Part shown: positions 21,525 through 32,600 of the stretch, piece by piece
Layout: the number at the start of each line of letters is the position of its first letter
Numbering within the stretch: position 1 is the first letter of the stretch
From: Rhynchopus euleeides
Taxonomy: Eukaryota > Euglenozoa > Diplonemea > Diplonemida > Diplonemidae
Assembly (NCBI GenBank): GCA_963210315.1
Contig: OY723269.1
Span: 496,001 to 560,000, forward strand
Reading direction: 5' to 3'
DNA length: 64,000 nt
The notes under the pieces: generated by a model
The model's database searches: none
What the model was told of the DNA's origin: nothing
Seen by the model: only the letters and a program-made list of their open reading frames with translations
Program-made: the position numbers and the translations under genes

Positions 21525-21700
21525 CTACTCAATCCTGCACGCATCCTGTAGTACGGCCACCTCTGCCGTGGAGAGTCCCATGGACCCTCCAGCAGTCGCC
21601 CACCATTCGGTCAGGGCGGACTGACTCGGCGCTTGCGGGGTCTTCCCGCGTGCGAGGTGGTCCGCGAAGAAGCACGCGACGCACAGCGCCATGTTGGCTG
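21525..21700 (-). CDS. Possible terminal exon of an unidentified protein
   Basis: On the minus strand, after an AG at about 21699 (GGCTGGGACAG), a frame of about 55 residues with high third-position GC ends at 21525: it starts ANMALCVACFFADHLARGKT and contains TEWWATAGGSMGLSTAEVAV. The composition is protein-like and unlike the low-complexity shadows nearby. A MITE (21778-22007) stands just upstream and may have split the gene. No family is recognised and upstream exons were not found, so it may be a remnant. Confidence 0.3.
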
Positions 21701-21777
21701 TCCCAGCCAACCCCCCACTTCGCCCGCAGCGCCCCACACGCTGCGAGCACCTCACTCACGGCAGCAGTATTTGGCTG

Positions 21778-22007
21778 CATAGCTCTCAGTATTTCCCGTG
21801 CATGCAGCGCATGCATCCACAAATTTTGTGGATGCATCCACACACAGCCTGGAGCTCCGAAGCCCTGCATGCAGGCCTGCCTGCTGGTGGATGAATGCCT
21901 GTATGCCAAATCGAAAATCCATTTTTTGACATTTTCGGGCATCCCTGGATGCCGTGGATGCATGCATGGATGCATCCACACCATCCACGGCCCCACTGAG
22001 AGCTATG
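21778..22007. mobile_element. 230-bp MITE with 7-bp target duplication
   Basis: Terminal inverted repeats CATAGCTCTCAGT / ACTGAGAGCTATG are flanked by TTGGCTG on both sides (21771-21777 and 22008-22014). The interior is rich in palindromic words (TGGATGCATCCA, GCATGC, TGCATGCA). No ORF. The class is uncertain; a 7- to 8-base duplication would suit an hAT-like element. Confidence 0.75.
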
Positions 22008-22014
22008 TTGGCTG

Positions 22015-25000
22015 TGAGTCAAACACTACTGCCTCTACCTGAGGCATGTTTTGTGTCGCAACAGTTGCGTCACATGTGTGACGTATCTGTGTGGAGTGTG
22101 TGTGGTTGTGCACGTGTGCGCTGCGGTATGCTCAACCACCTGATGGGGGCGGAACACAACTCTTCTTGGGAGCTGCCAGGATCTGGCAAAAGGGGCGGGA
22201 AAGGGGCGCCGTATTCACAGCAGTGGTTTGGCAATGAACTCACCCCAGTTCAGAGACCGGTAATGAAGAAGATGACTGGGAGGCACACACCATGTCCCAC
22301 CCAGCGGGACCCCCACACCCCCACCCACCCATCGGGACCCCCCCTCCTCGGGTGTTCCAAAAACCCTTTCTTTTGAATATTTGGAGTCTGTGCGGATCGC
22401 AGTGGGGTCATTTTGGCCATGGGGTGCCTAATACCGCACATTCCCTAAGGGAAGCAAGGCAACCCTCCCAATCCCAAAAAATCCGGCGCGAGTCGGGAGT
22501 CGGCCTTATTTACACCCCTGGGGGGGGGGGTGGGGGTAGTGGCGGTGAGGGGTGGCGTGGGGTGGGGGTGTGGAAGGAAAAATGGAATGGAACTATCTGT
22601 GCCCGCCTCCGCTGCATCGTGAAGTGGCGGCAAAATGACAAAGGAGAGAAAAAAAATGGATCGAGTCAAAAAAACAAAGTAAAACAACTGCTGGGGGATT
22701 GGTTCTGTTGTTGGAATGCAGACATCACTCTTTCCGGCATGCCACCCCACCCCAGTCTGATGAAGGGGTGTGAATGGGGGGTTGCAACATCCAGCCACAG
22801 GAGGGGAAAATAAAACATGCAGAATGTTGTTCCGTCCACACGAGCAGGCAGTGTGCTTGGTGGGGCACCCCCGAAAGGGCGTTGCCGTGAATAGGGGATC
22901 TTCGTGATGATGCTGCGCGCGACGTACGCTCTCACTTGAACTCTTTCGCTGTGACGGGCAAAGCTTGTTAATGTTCAGGGAGGGGGTGGGGACAAAGGAG
23001 TCCTTCCCGGGTGAAGGTAGAAGACACGCCACTCTTCCTCTGTAGCTTCGGCTGCAGTGTGCCTGAGGCCCGAGGGGATAATAACTTGGGTGTGAAAGGA
23101 GGGAGAAACGGTTTTCAACTGCTCAATGGGGGGGGGGGGTGCATGAGAGGAAGGACTAAAGCAACTGTCGGGAGGGAGGGAGGGGGGGACGGCGGCAAAG
23201 CAACGCGGGACAAAATACAGGCTCAACACGTGATAGTTTGCTGAACTGTCCTCCGCTCGCCTACAAGCATACACCTTCACAACCCCACACCCGCGCAGTT
23301 TAGCACTCAAAGAACTTTGCATGGCAACTGCTGCCAGGTTTCGCAATCCCAAACTGCAAAACGTTCCCAGAGGAAGGGATAGCATAGGTGACCGACAGGC
23401 GGGGTGGGGGGGGGGGCGTGTGTGTGGGGGGTGATAGGTAAGCTCAAAAGGCAAATGCCATGTTGAAGTACCGTCTCATGTTTTTTTTTTCAAAACTGCT
23501 CAAAATTCAGGAAGCAGGGTCGCTGATTCCTCGAGGCGTTGTTTTTTTTTGGTATTTCGTTAGCCTGATCAAAACAGTAGGGACAGCCTTCCTTCACTCG
23601 ACATGCAGGTTGTACAGTCCGAGCATCAGGGTGGCCGGCGAGAGGGAGAGGAGTCGCGACCGGTATTCTCACAACCCTCCCCCCCTCCCACTCACACACA
23701 CCCGTTAAACTTTTTAGTGTAGCGTAGGACGCACCGAGCGAACTCTGGTGCTGCCCACTGTCACGCACACCCAGCGGATCGATCCTGAAATACGGAGGAT
23801 TCGGGGATGCCCTCCTCTTCCACCCCGCCCCTCCCCTCCACAAGGAGGGCACTCTGCTGGCAGAACCGAGAGCAAATGAGGGGCCAAACGCCCGGGGTTC
23901 TTCAGTCCGGCACAGTGTGGCAATTGCCTGAGTGCCACACCACCCTTCGTCTCCCCCCCCCCCCCACGTTGCTTGTTGGGTTGGTCCGTGCTGTTTTGCT
24001 TGCCGAGTTCGTTTCACCCCTTTGTTTTGTTCTGAACTCTTCTTGTTGTGTGGTTTGTGCACTCTTTTTTTAGTTCTTGCCCTGTTCCATTCTTTTCGCG
24101 ACTCACGAACAACGGAGGATATGGGAGGGGGGGGGGGGCGGTATTAAAATAGAAGCAGAAGGAAGCATGCAGGTTGTGTCTGAGATCTCCATCCAGCGTT
24201 ATACTCGGCCTGTACTGTGATGTTGCACTGTATAGGCTGAGGGAGGAGAGGGTTAGGGTGCTGACGCATGATCCCCTGTGCAGCAGTATTGCAGGGCCCC
24301 CCACACGGGTGTGTTTTTTTGGCACCTACCAAACACTACGGCTATGAAATCACAGAACAACGCCGCCAGCACCCCCGCCACCCCCTCCTAGATCCCCTCC
24401 CACGCGATACCGAGCTGACTCTGGTGTGGCTTCATGACCCAGACACGCCGGATCCCCTTCTCAAGAAAACATGCCTGTCAAAAGACCGGGGGAGGGGATA
24501 CCACAAAGAAGCAAAGAGAAAAAGCAGTATCAGCCCATTCTCGCTCTTGTCTGCTGTGCAGACTTTCGCTTGGGGATATCCGGTTTGCATTTTGGCCTGG
24601 ATTGCGGCACAGACATCGTAATGCATAGTATGAACAGTACCCACGCCATGTGATCGATCAGTGCATTTGCTTGCATTGATAGCGCTGTTCAGTCTAAAAT
24701 ACGTTTTGTCAGCGTGCCCCACGGAATCGGAGCCCCGCCTCTCAGAAGAACGGGTGACATTTGTTGTAATCTCACCCGTCACCCAGACAGCGGGTGGCCT
24801 GACTAGGCCCACAGTGCTGTGGCACACCGCCACTCTCTCCCGACAGCAGGGGAAGGGGGAAGGGGGGGGGGGGACTCACAGCTGCGCTCCTCCCCCACAC
24901 CCCCCTCCGTTGTCCCCCATCACCGCCCTCCCATGGGTGGGGGCAGTAGAGAATGTTGGCTTCAAAAGAAAAGGGTGAAAAAGGAAGAAAAGAAAACACC

Positions 25001-28000
25001 GCACGCGGGGGGAGGGTATGACAAATAAGAACCAAATGGGTGCTCTGTTCCGCACAACACAAGGATGTGGCGGTGGGGGGGGGGGGGGGGGGCCGGGAAG
25101 GAGGAACTGGTAGCATGCCCGCAACAACTGGGTTTCCTGCACACACACACTCCACCCCTTCTGGACACTCCAGACGGGGAATACGTCTCGGGGCATAGCC
25201 GTACCAAACCAAAAAATCGACGATTCTTGCTTTTCTGGCTTGGCAGTTTTCCTCCCTATACACATGAGGGGAAAATTCCCCAAAAGAAACGCACTGTTTT
25301 CGCGAAAGCGCCCCTCCTTTGAAGTATTTCATTGTTTCTCCCCCTCCCCCCCAGCAGTGTGGAACGCCACCGAGACAAAACCTGCTTGGTGTGACCATCA
25401 CCCACTGTAGACACGCAGGAAGATGATCGCCGCAACACTTTTCCCACAGGACTTGAAAAACCAGAACCTCGGAGTGGCCAGTGGTGGCGGCGATGGGGGT
25501 GGGTACGGGTGGGCATGGGCAGCGGCAGCATGCAGATATCATAAGTCTACGAGCTCTACCGAGGCCAGGTGAGGGGGGGGGGGGGGACGGGAGGTAGGTC
25601 AGCGGGGTGCCAGTAGCAATAGGACAGTAACAAATGAAGAATCCATAGGAGGATGTTCTGAGGGGTTCACAGGGGCAGAGGGGGGGAGGGGGGGCGGGGA
25701 TGGACGATGGGAGGGGCGGGTGATGCGCGCTGAAGAGAAGTGAACAAGGGGTTGGGGTGCTGGGGGCGGGTTTGCGGGGGGGGGTACACACACAACGAGT
25801 TGCCTTTTTCTTTGCTGTCCAGTGGAGGGGGTCACACCGGGCTGGCTAAGTGGTGTGACTTCCTCCAAAAAATAAATAGGGTTTTTGTTTGGAGGAATGC
25901 AGAGACGCACGCCGCAGAGGACCAGAAACACATCCGCACGCACTCAACTAAGGAAAACTCCGTTGTCTTTGGAATCGGCAACCACAAGGTAACCTCGGCG
26001 TGTCCCCCATAAAAATACTATTTTGAGCTGTGCAGAACACACTTCATTCGCAATGCATTGGATACAATATCCACTGCAGCACACACACACAGCACCGCCT
26101 TTGTGGGTAAGACCAGTTGAAACGGGAGAGGCAGGGTGCTGAAGGAATAATATGAAACTGGGGGAGGTCCACACACTACGTCAAAAAGAACTGCACCAGC
26201 CGTTTCTGTCTCCGATGGAGAGAGCGCTGTTGATGGGCCTGGGTGCGGGGTGGGGGGGTTAGTGCCGTCGTCCAACCTGTCCAGTACGATGCTTCGCAAA
26301 AAAAATCAAAAAATCCAATTAATAGCCTGAGCTACTGCATCAACCGTACCATCAGGGGGAAAACCCCCCAACAGTTTTACAGAAATGGGAAAATGTCAAT
26401 CCGGTGCCAGGATTTTTTTTGTGGCAGAACCAGCTATATATGATTTCCTTCTGATTTTCACACGCCCACACCAATGTGACAGAGCTTGAGGACCCACGAT
26501 TTCCTCACAATAGCCTGATGGAGTGATGGTAGAGAATATATGAGAATGGCGGAAGGTGCCACCTCGAGAAAATGCGAGGGTGGCAGTGTGGAGAAGATAA
26601 GGAAGAAGAAAAGAAGAAGAAGAAGAAGACACAATGCCTTGAAACGTTTCAAGAGAAGGGCGATACTGCCCTGCGCGTGCTGTGCGCTGGGCGTGTGGAG
26701 ACATAATTTAAACATTTGGAGAAAAAAATTAGACGAATCCAACTGGGGGACGAGGTGGGGGGCTCGCGCATTACCATACACAAGGGGACAACTTTCATAC
26801 GGTGCCGTATATAGACAAAGCGGCCCTAAAAATACAACGGGAAAGCCGGTATACTCGCCCTCAGCTTGAGAGCTGAGCCAGGAGCAATGTCAGAATCGCC
26901 TGAAGAGTTTTAAACACCCAAAACCCATGGCAGGTGGAAAGAAGGGGAGTGAGGGCGGGGAGGAAATCACTGAACTGTTCTGGTGTAAACAAGGGGCTAT
27001 AGCGAGCCGATGGGCCGTAGTGTGGCATCAACAGACGAACCGATTTGAACAATTTTGTTCTGCAAATTGATTACAAGAAACGGGGTTCACTTTGGTATCA
27101 CGTTGTATATATATATGCGCAGGTATTGCCAGCGGGCCGACTCATATAAATGGAGAAAGAAATGATCTGTGCGTCTGACAGGTTGGGGAAGGATGCAAAG
27201 ATGGGGGGAGAGGCGAGAGTGCGGACTGTTGTATCTTCAGAAAGTCTTGCAGGGCAACAAAATACCACCCGCCCCACAATCTTGTTCAGCCTGCAAGGTG
27301 TGAGGAAGAGAAGCTGGGAAAGGGGCTGAGGGATAAACGTTTTCTGACTGAAGTTGGAGAGAAGAGGGCAATACACCAGACCACCGGCCACTTTTTTGAC
27401 ACGGTGAAGCTGGTTTTGAGACGTTGCAATGGGGGATGTCCCCATTTTCTTGCGAGGTTGGGCGCAGCCCTAACTGGGAAGGCTGTTTTTCCAGGCCATA
27501 CTGTTTTTCTGGATCTTGCGACCCCCCCCCAAACCCCCCCACTCACACAACACCATCATATTTGGGAAGTGTGTAGGAGTGGCGAGAGAGGGGCCAGTGT
27601 TCCAAAACAAAAACAGCTGTTTTAACTTCGTACCCATCCCCCTCGCTGTGCACTACGTCAACAATTTTGAGGCATCTGGCTTGCTGCCACTTCGCGATTC
27701 AGCGACAAAATCAGCCCTGCCCCCTCTTAACGTCGCTATTTGCTTTGCCTCCACGGCTAACCTCCACCTGCATTTTCAAAGAATTGAATGTTGTCTGTTT
27801 TTTTTAAAGCTGTGTTTCTGTCTCGGCCTCCCTCTGCGGGCGTGTATTTTCTTTTAGCACCAACACCAGCCTCCCTGCAGACAGCGGACAGTGATATAAT
27901 CATTGCCATGCCCCCCGCGTTTTGGTGAAGCCCGATTTGTGTGCCACTCACAGCGGGAGAGCAGAAACATGCCAACGAGCAGCATCTGCTCTTGGCACTG

Positions 28001-28675
28001 TACACCACCAAAACCAAACATTTCAAGCCCATTTAGCTTGTAGAAAATCCCTGTGTGATAACGTACTGTTTTAGCCTTCCTTTAGACCAACCATGAAACT
28101 GCCTATGTTGCGAGAATATCTGCTCTGGGTAGATGGGGGAGGGGGAAGAGAGGGAGGGAAAAATAAAAGAGGGCGTCAATGCTGCACACGGCCCCTCTGG
28201 CAGTGACGAAGGGGAGGGGAGCGTGTTGGTGGCGGCGGCGGGAGCATGGGGGCTTCCCCGCGTGCAATGAGAAAAGGGCTGCCGCCACAAACACACACAC
28301 AACTCCCCTCCCTGCGACCACAAGGGCAGCGCAGCGCGGAGGATGCTGATTTTGAAGAGGAAACAGGCCCAAAGAGGCAGCCCCTGCCCCCCGCCCCAAT
28401 ACATATAGCGCGCACGGTGGCCAGTCTTGTTCTTCAGGCAATGTGGCAACGTGTGCACTGTGTTTAGAGGGGTGGGGGGGGGGGGGTCTGAGACATGCTG
28501 TTTCCCTTATGATGCCACTGTGATCCGTGGGCTTGTCTTCGCGCTGCCAGGTTCTGACAAAAGCAGAACAGGGCAGGAGAGGGGCGATGGAGGAGGGATG
28601 GGGGTCAGAGCAGAAGTGGGTCGAAACGCTCAAGGCGCCGGAAGGCCATTTTGGTTCAGTGTGTTTTTTTTCTCT
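22015..28675. other. Long gene-poor stretch
   Basis: About 6.6 kb without a convincing gene. Visible items are: a single inverted copy of the 190-bp tandem unit (22255-22430); many G or C runs (22510, 23130, 23405, 23950, 24128, 24865, 25075, 25570, 28476); two degenerate copies of the ATGCAGGTTGT repeat (23600, 24170); a GAA-rich stretch (26600-26630); and a TATATATA patch (27105). Long overlapping ORFs, including one of 339 codons at 24772-25791 on the minus strand, consist of Pro/His/Ser low-complexity peptide and lack domains or splice structure, so I do not call them genes. Confidence 0.45.
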
Positions 28676-28785
28676 GGGGGCCCTCGCTACCAAGTGTGAC
28701 TGAGTGAGAAAAAGTGAGAAGTCAGCCATGTTTGGCTGAAAACTGACGACTCGTGACTCACAGTGACTCGTAGCGAGGGCCCCCT
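28676..28785. mobile_element. ~110-bp MITE with GGGGGCCCTCGCTAC ends, copy 1
   Basis: Terminal inverted repeats GGGGGCCCTCGCTAC / GTAGCGAGGGCCCCC enclose inverted inner words (GTGACTGAGTGAG, CTCACAGTGAC). Other copies are at 52186-52294 (inverted) and, more diverged, 61817-61945. It sits directly before the non-LTR retrotransposon coding region. Confidence 0.7.
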
Positions 28786-28858
28786 CTGCTGCACTTTTTT
28801 TTGGCGGGCAATATGCCTTGTGCCTGAGGATAAGGCGCAGAAGGAGGGTCGCACCGCC

Positions 28859-29650
28859 ATGCAAGCAATGCAGGTTTGCCATTTGCTTCTGAGGAAGGCT
28901 GGTTTTCCAGCCAAAAGGATAAAAGACCTGGTGTTGCGGCGGTACCGCGAACCCGAGGACTTGGGGCTCTTCCCCCGCCGGCGGAGGCCAAAGCGCACCA
29001 AGCCCCCACCGGAGCCGACCCCACCACCCGCAGCACCGGAGCAGCCGAAGGGAGGAGTGCCGGGGAGTGAGCTGGCGAGTAAGAAGACAAATAAGAAGAC
29101 GAAGAAGAAGGGGGCCACGACCGACGCTGAGATGAAGGACAGCGGCCCCCCCCACGCCACCACCACTACCACCGACCCCGCCGCCGCCGCCGCAGCAGCA
29201 GCCGCCGCCGCCGCCGCCGCCACCAACCTCGCCAGGGTGCAAGCCCTCCTCGAGCAGGCGGAACAGCGTGCTGCCGAGGCAGAGCGGCGGGCAGCCGCTG
29301 CAGAGGAGCGGGCCGCGAACCAGGAGAGACAGTTCGCGGCCGCCCTGCAGGCAATGCAGGCCCGCCTGCAGCACCTGGAGGCGGCAGCACATCCGCAGTC
29401 AAAACCGAAGAAGACCACCAAGCCGGGCACCAGCTCCCCCTCCCGAAAGACCGAGCCGGCCGCCACCACCCCAAACCGGGGGACCAAGGGCTCACCCCCG
29501 AAGTCCGCCTCCCCGGCCAGAACCCACACGGGGCTAACCCCCAAGAAGAAGAGCCGGGCACTCTCTCCGTCCCGGACCGCAACCCTGCGCACAAAGCACC
29601 CGAAGGAGCGGTTGCACAAACGTCAGTGCGAAGAGGTCCTCTTCAACTGA
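28859..29650 (+). CDS. Retrotransposon first coding part: basic coiled-coil protein
   Basis: 263 residues from the ATG at 28859 to a UGA at 29648-29650. The N-terminus is basic (RRYREPEDLGLFPRRRRPKR), then come Pro-, Lys- and Thr-rich segments, a run of 14 Ala (about 109-122) and a heptad-rich helix (about 125-180, VQALLEQAEQRAAEAERRAA) likely to multimerise. A Ser/Lys/Arg-rich tail could bind nucleic acid. This is the usual character of LINE ORF1 proteins, although no zinc knuckle or RRM is visible. The frame extends upstream without ATG to 28763. The stop is followed by a long in-frame continuation, described in the next entry. Confidence 0.7.
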   Translation: MQAMQVCHLLLRKAGFPAKRIKDLVLRRYREPEDLGLFPRRRRPKRTKPPPEPTPPPAAPEQPKGGVPGSELASKKTNKKTKKKGATTDAEMKDSGPPHATTTTTDPAAAAAAAAAAAAAATNLARVQALLEQAEQRAAEAERRAAAAEERAANQERQFAAALQAMQARLQHLEAAAHPQSKPKKTTKPGTSSPSRKTEPAATTPNRGTKGSPPKSASPARTHTGLTPKKKSRALSPSRTATLRTKHPKERLHKRQCEEVLFN

Positions 29651-32600
29651 CGGGGAGGCCCGCCATCTCCAGGCCTGCAGCGCCACATCTACGAGACCGG
29701 GCGTGACCTCCTCCTCAGGGCGGGTGACATCGAGCAGAACCCTGGCCCGGCGCAGCACCTCAAGTGCCTGACCTGGAACTGCAACGGACTCACCGAGGCA
29801 AAAAGGGCGGAGCTCCAGCACCACCTCGCAACCCAGCGGTATGACGTAGTGCATCTGCAGGAACTCCGAGCAGCACAGGGGGGGGACCCCAAGTTCCCGG
29901 GCTACTCCGTCTTTCTCCGACGCCGCACCCAGAAGCGCTGTAAGGGGACGCTCACCTCCGGAGGCGGGATCGCAACCCTAGTGCGGGAGGACCTACACGC
30001 GACTCTTATTGCCACCGCACCAAACGCCAGTGTGACCGAGACCCTCACGGTGCGCGTCACGGGGCCAGAAAGCGCTATCACCTTCACCAATGTATACCGC
30101 CCCTCGGGAGTCGGCACTAGCAACGACCCACGCCGCGACGACTTCTCTACATCCCTGCTACCACACACGCCGGAGTCCATCATCGCCGGCGACTTCAACA
30201 TCCACAACCGTGCCTGGGATAAACATGCGCGCTGCGACGACAAGGGAACAGACCTGTACCACTGGTCCCTCCTCAACGGCATGTCGCTGTGCAACGACCC
30301 TGACCACCCCACACGCATGCGCCGCGACTCCAAGTCCTCGCCGGACATTGTCTTCGCCCACTACGAGCTGGGGGAGGTCACCTGGAATACCCTAGACCAG
30401 TGGCAGTCCGATCACTTCGCCATACAATACACCGTCCCCTTTGCACGAACGCCAGCTGCAGCCACACACCCGGCAGCTAAAGCCCGCCAACTATGGAACT
30501 GGGCAGCGGCAGACTGGCCCGCATTCACTGAGGAGCTGGAACGGCTGTCACGCAAAGTGACGAAGTGGAATGACCCGAAGGAATCCTTCCACAAGTGGCT
30601 GGGACTGGTACGCACGGTCGCAGCCAAACACATCCCGACGAAGCGAAGCTCTCGCCCCCGCAAGCGGTGGTTCACAAGCAAGGTGAAACGTGCGATACGG
30701 GCGCGGAACGAGGAATCGCGCAGACACGCCCAGACCGCACACCTGTCCCAGGACGACTACGACAAGCTGGACAAGCTGACCACCGACGCCACCAACGCCG
30801 TCCTCGAAGCAAAGCGCACAACCTGGGAAACCAGGTGCCAGGCCGCGAGCACCAGCAGCGACCTCGGCGCCACCTTCCGGCTTGTGCGAGAACTCGACGG
30901 CCGCAAAATCCAACAGGCTGCCTTCCCACTTGTCGACGGAGGGGTCCCGGTGACCGACCCCAAAGCTAAGGCGGACCTCCTCTGCAGCCACTACGCCAAG
31001 ATCAGCGAAGGAAGCGACCAACAGCCACAAGCAGCACACACCCCGCAGCATGCGAATGACCAGACACCCCCCGAGCTTTCAGCTGCCGAAGACGACTTCT
31101 CCAAAGAGGAGCTGAACGCGGCTCTATCCGAACTGCAGGAGCGGAAATCCCCAGGGCCTGACGACCTCAACAACGAGCTGCTGATGCATCTGGGCCCCCA
31201 GGCACGGCAGGGACTCCTGCATGTGCTCAACCTGTCGTGGAACAGCGGCATCCTCCCCGACGCGTGGACACGAGCAGTCATCATCCCGATCCTGAAACCG
31301 GGGAAGCCAGCAACGGCAGCGTCCTCGTACCGACCAATCGCGCTCACCAGCACAGCGTGCAAGGTGCTAGAAAAAATGGTGAAGAGGCGCATGGAGCAGC
31401 TCATGCTCGACGACGCCTACCCACAGGTGGAGGGGCACTGCGCGAACCAGGCAGGGTTCCAGCGGCTGAGATCGACAACCGACCAACTAGCCTACATCAC
31501 CCAAACAGCGACGGACGCCCTCTCCTCCGGAAAGGCAGCTGTCACCCTGTACTTCGACCTCGAGAAAGCCTTCGACAAGGTCAGCAAGCACGCAGTCATC
31601 AACAGTGTCAGACGGAAGGGCTTCCCCCCGAAATTCACCAGATGGCTACACAACTACCTCAGCAACCGCCGAGCCGCCGCACAGGTGCACGGGGTAAGAA
31701 GCGACTACTACGACTTCAACAACGGGGTCCCGCAGGGAACAGTGCTCTCGCCCCTGCTCTTCAACTGCGTGATGGACGATGTATCTCGAGCCATCACCGC
31801 CTCCCCTAACATCCACCCAGCGGTGTTCGCAGATGACATCGCAGTACTCGTCGTCGGGGACAACTACACTGAAGCCCTAAGCACCGCACAGGGCGTCATA
31901 TCCACACTCGCCGCCGAAATCCCACTCCACGGGCTGCAGCTCTCCCCCAGTAAGTGCTGCTACACGCTGATGGGAACGACGCCCGCAGCGTTGGGCGAGC
32001 ACAGACGCATGGAGCTCCCAGACGGCACCCCCCTCCAGCACGAATCGACAGCGAAGTACCTCGGGGTCTACATCGATGCCTGCCACACGATGACAGACCA
32101 CGTCGACCACGTCGTGACCACCTGCATGCGACGCCTGAGCATTCTGCGTATGTTGGCAGGCACTGACTGGGGCTCAAGTGGAGACACGCTGCGCCAGGCC
32201 TACCTGACATATGTCTACCCCATCCTGATGTACGCCGCCAGCGTCTACACCCCTGGCCTGTCCACGAAGAACCTCAAACGCCTGCGAGATGTCCACCGCA
32301 TGGCAGCCCTGATCATCACGGGCTGTATGAAGAACACCAGCACGGCAAAGCTCCTCTGGGAATCACACCTGCGAGACCTCGACCTCGACTTCAAGGTCGC
32401 GGTGTGCACAGACCACGAACGCTTCCGCCGCGTGCCCCACTCCCCAGGATACCGGGCGCAACTAAACACCGGGAACACGGGAGGCAGCTGGCTACATCAG
32501 GCACGGAGTCTGGTGAAATACTCGAAGGTCGACGGGCGCACCCCCCTGCTGGCCCCCCTGCATGCAGCACACCCCATCCCCCCCTGGGAATGGAACCTGG

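Noticed and set aside
24772-25791. 339-codon minus-strand ORF
   Set aside because: The translation is dominated by Pro, Ser and Cys from C/G runs, has no domain or splice structure, and overlaps equally long frames on the other strand.
28676-28785. HDV-like ribozyme or promoter at the retrotransposon 5' end
   Set aside because: The segment is a free-standing MITE with copies elsewhere, and I could not assign ribozyme pairing.
28103-29392. 429-codon minus-strand ORF
   Set aside because: It is antisense to the retrotransposon's first coding part and to low-complexity DNA; Gly/Ala/Ser runs come from the sense Ala tract.
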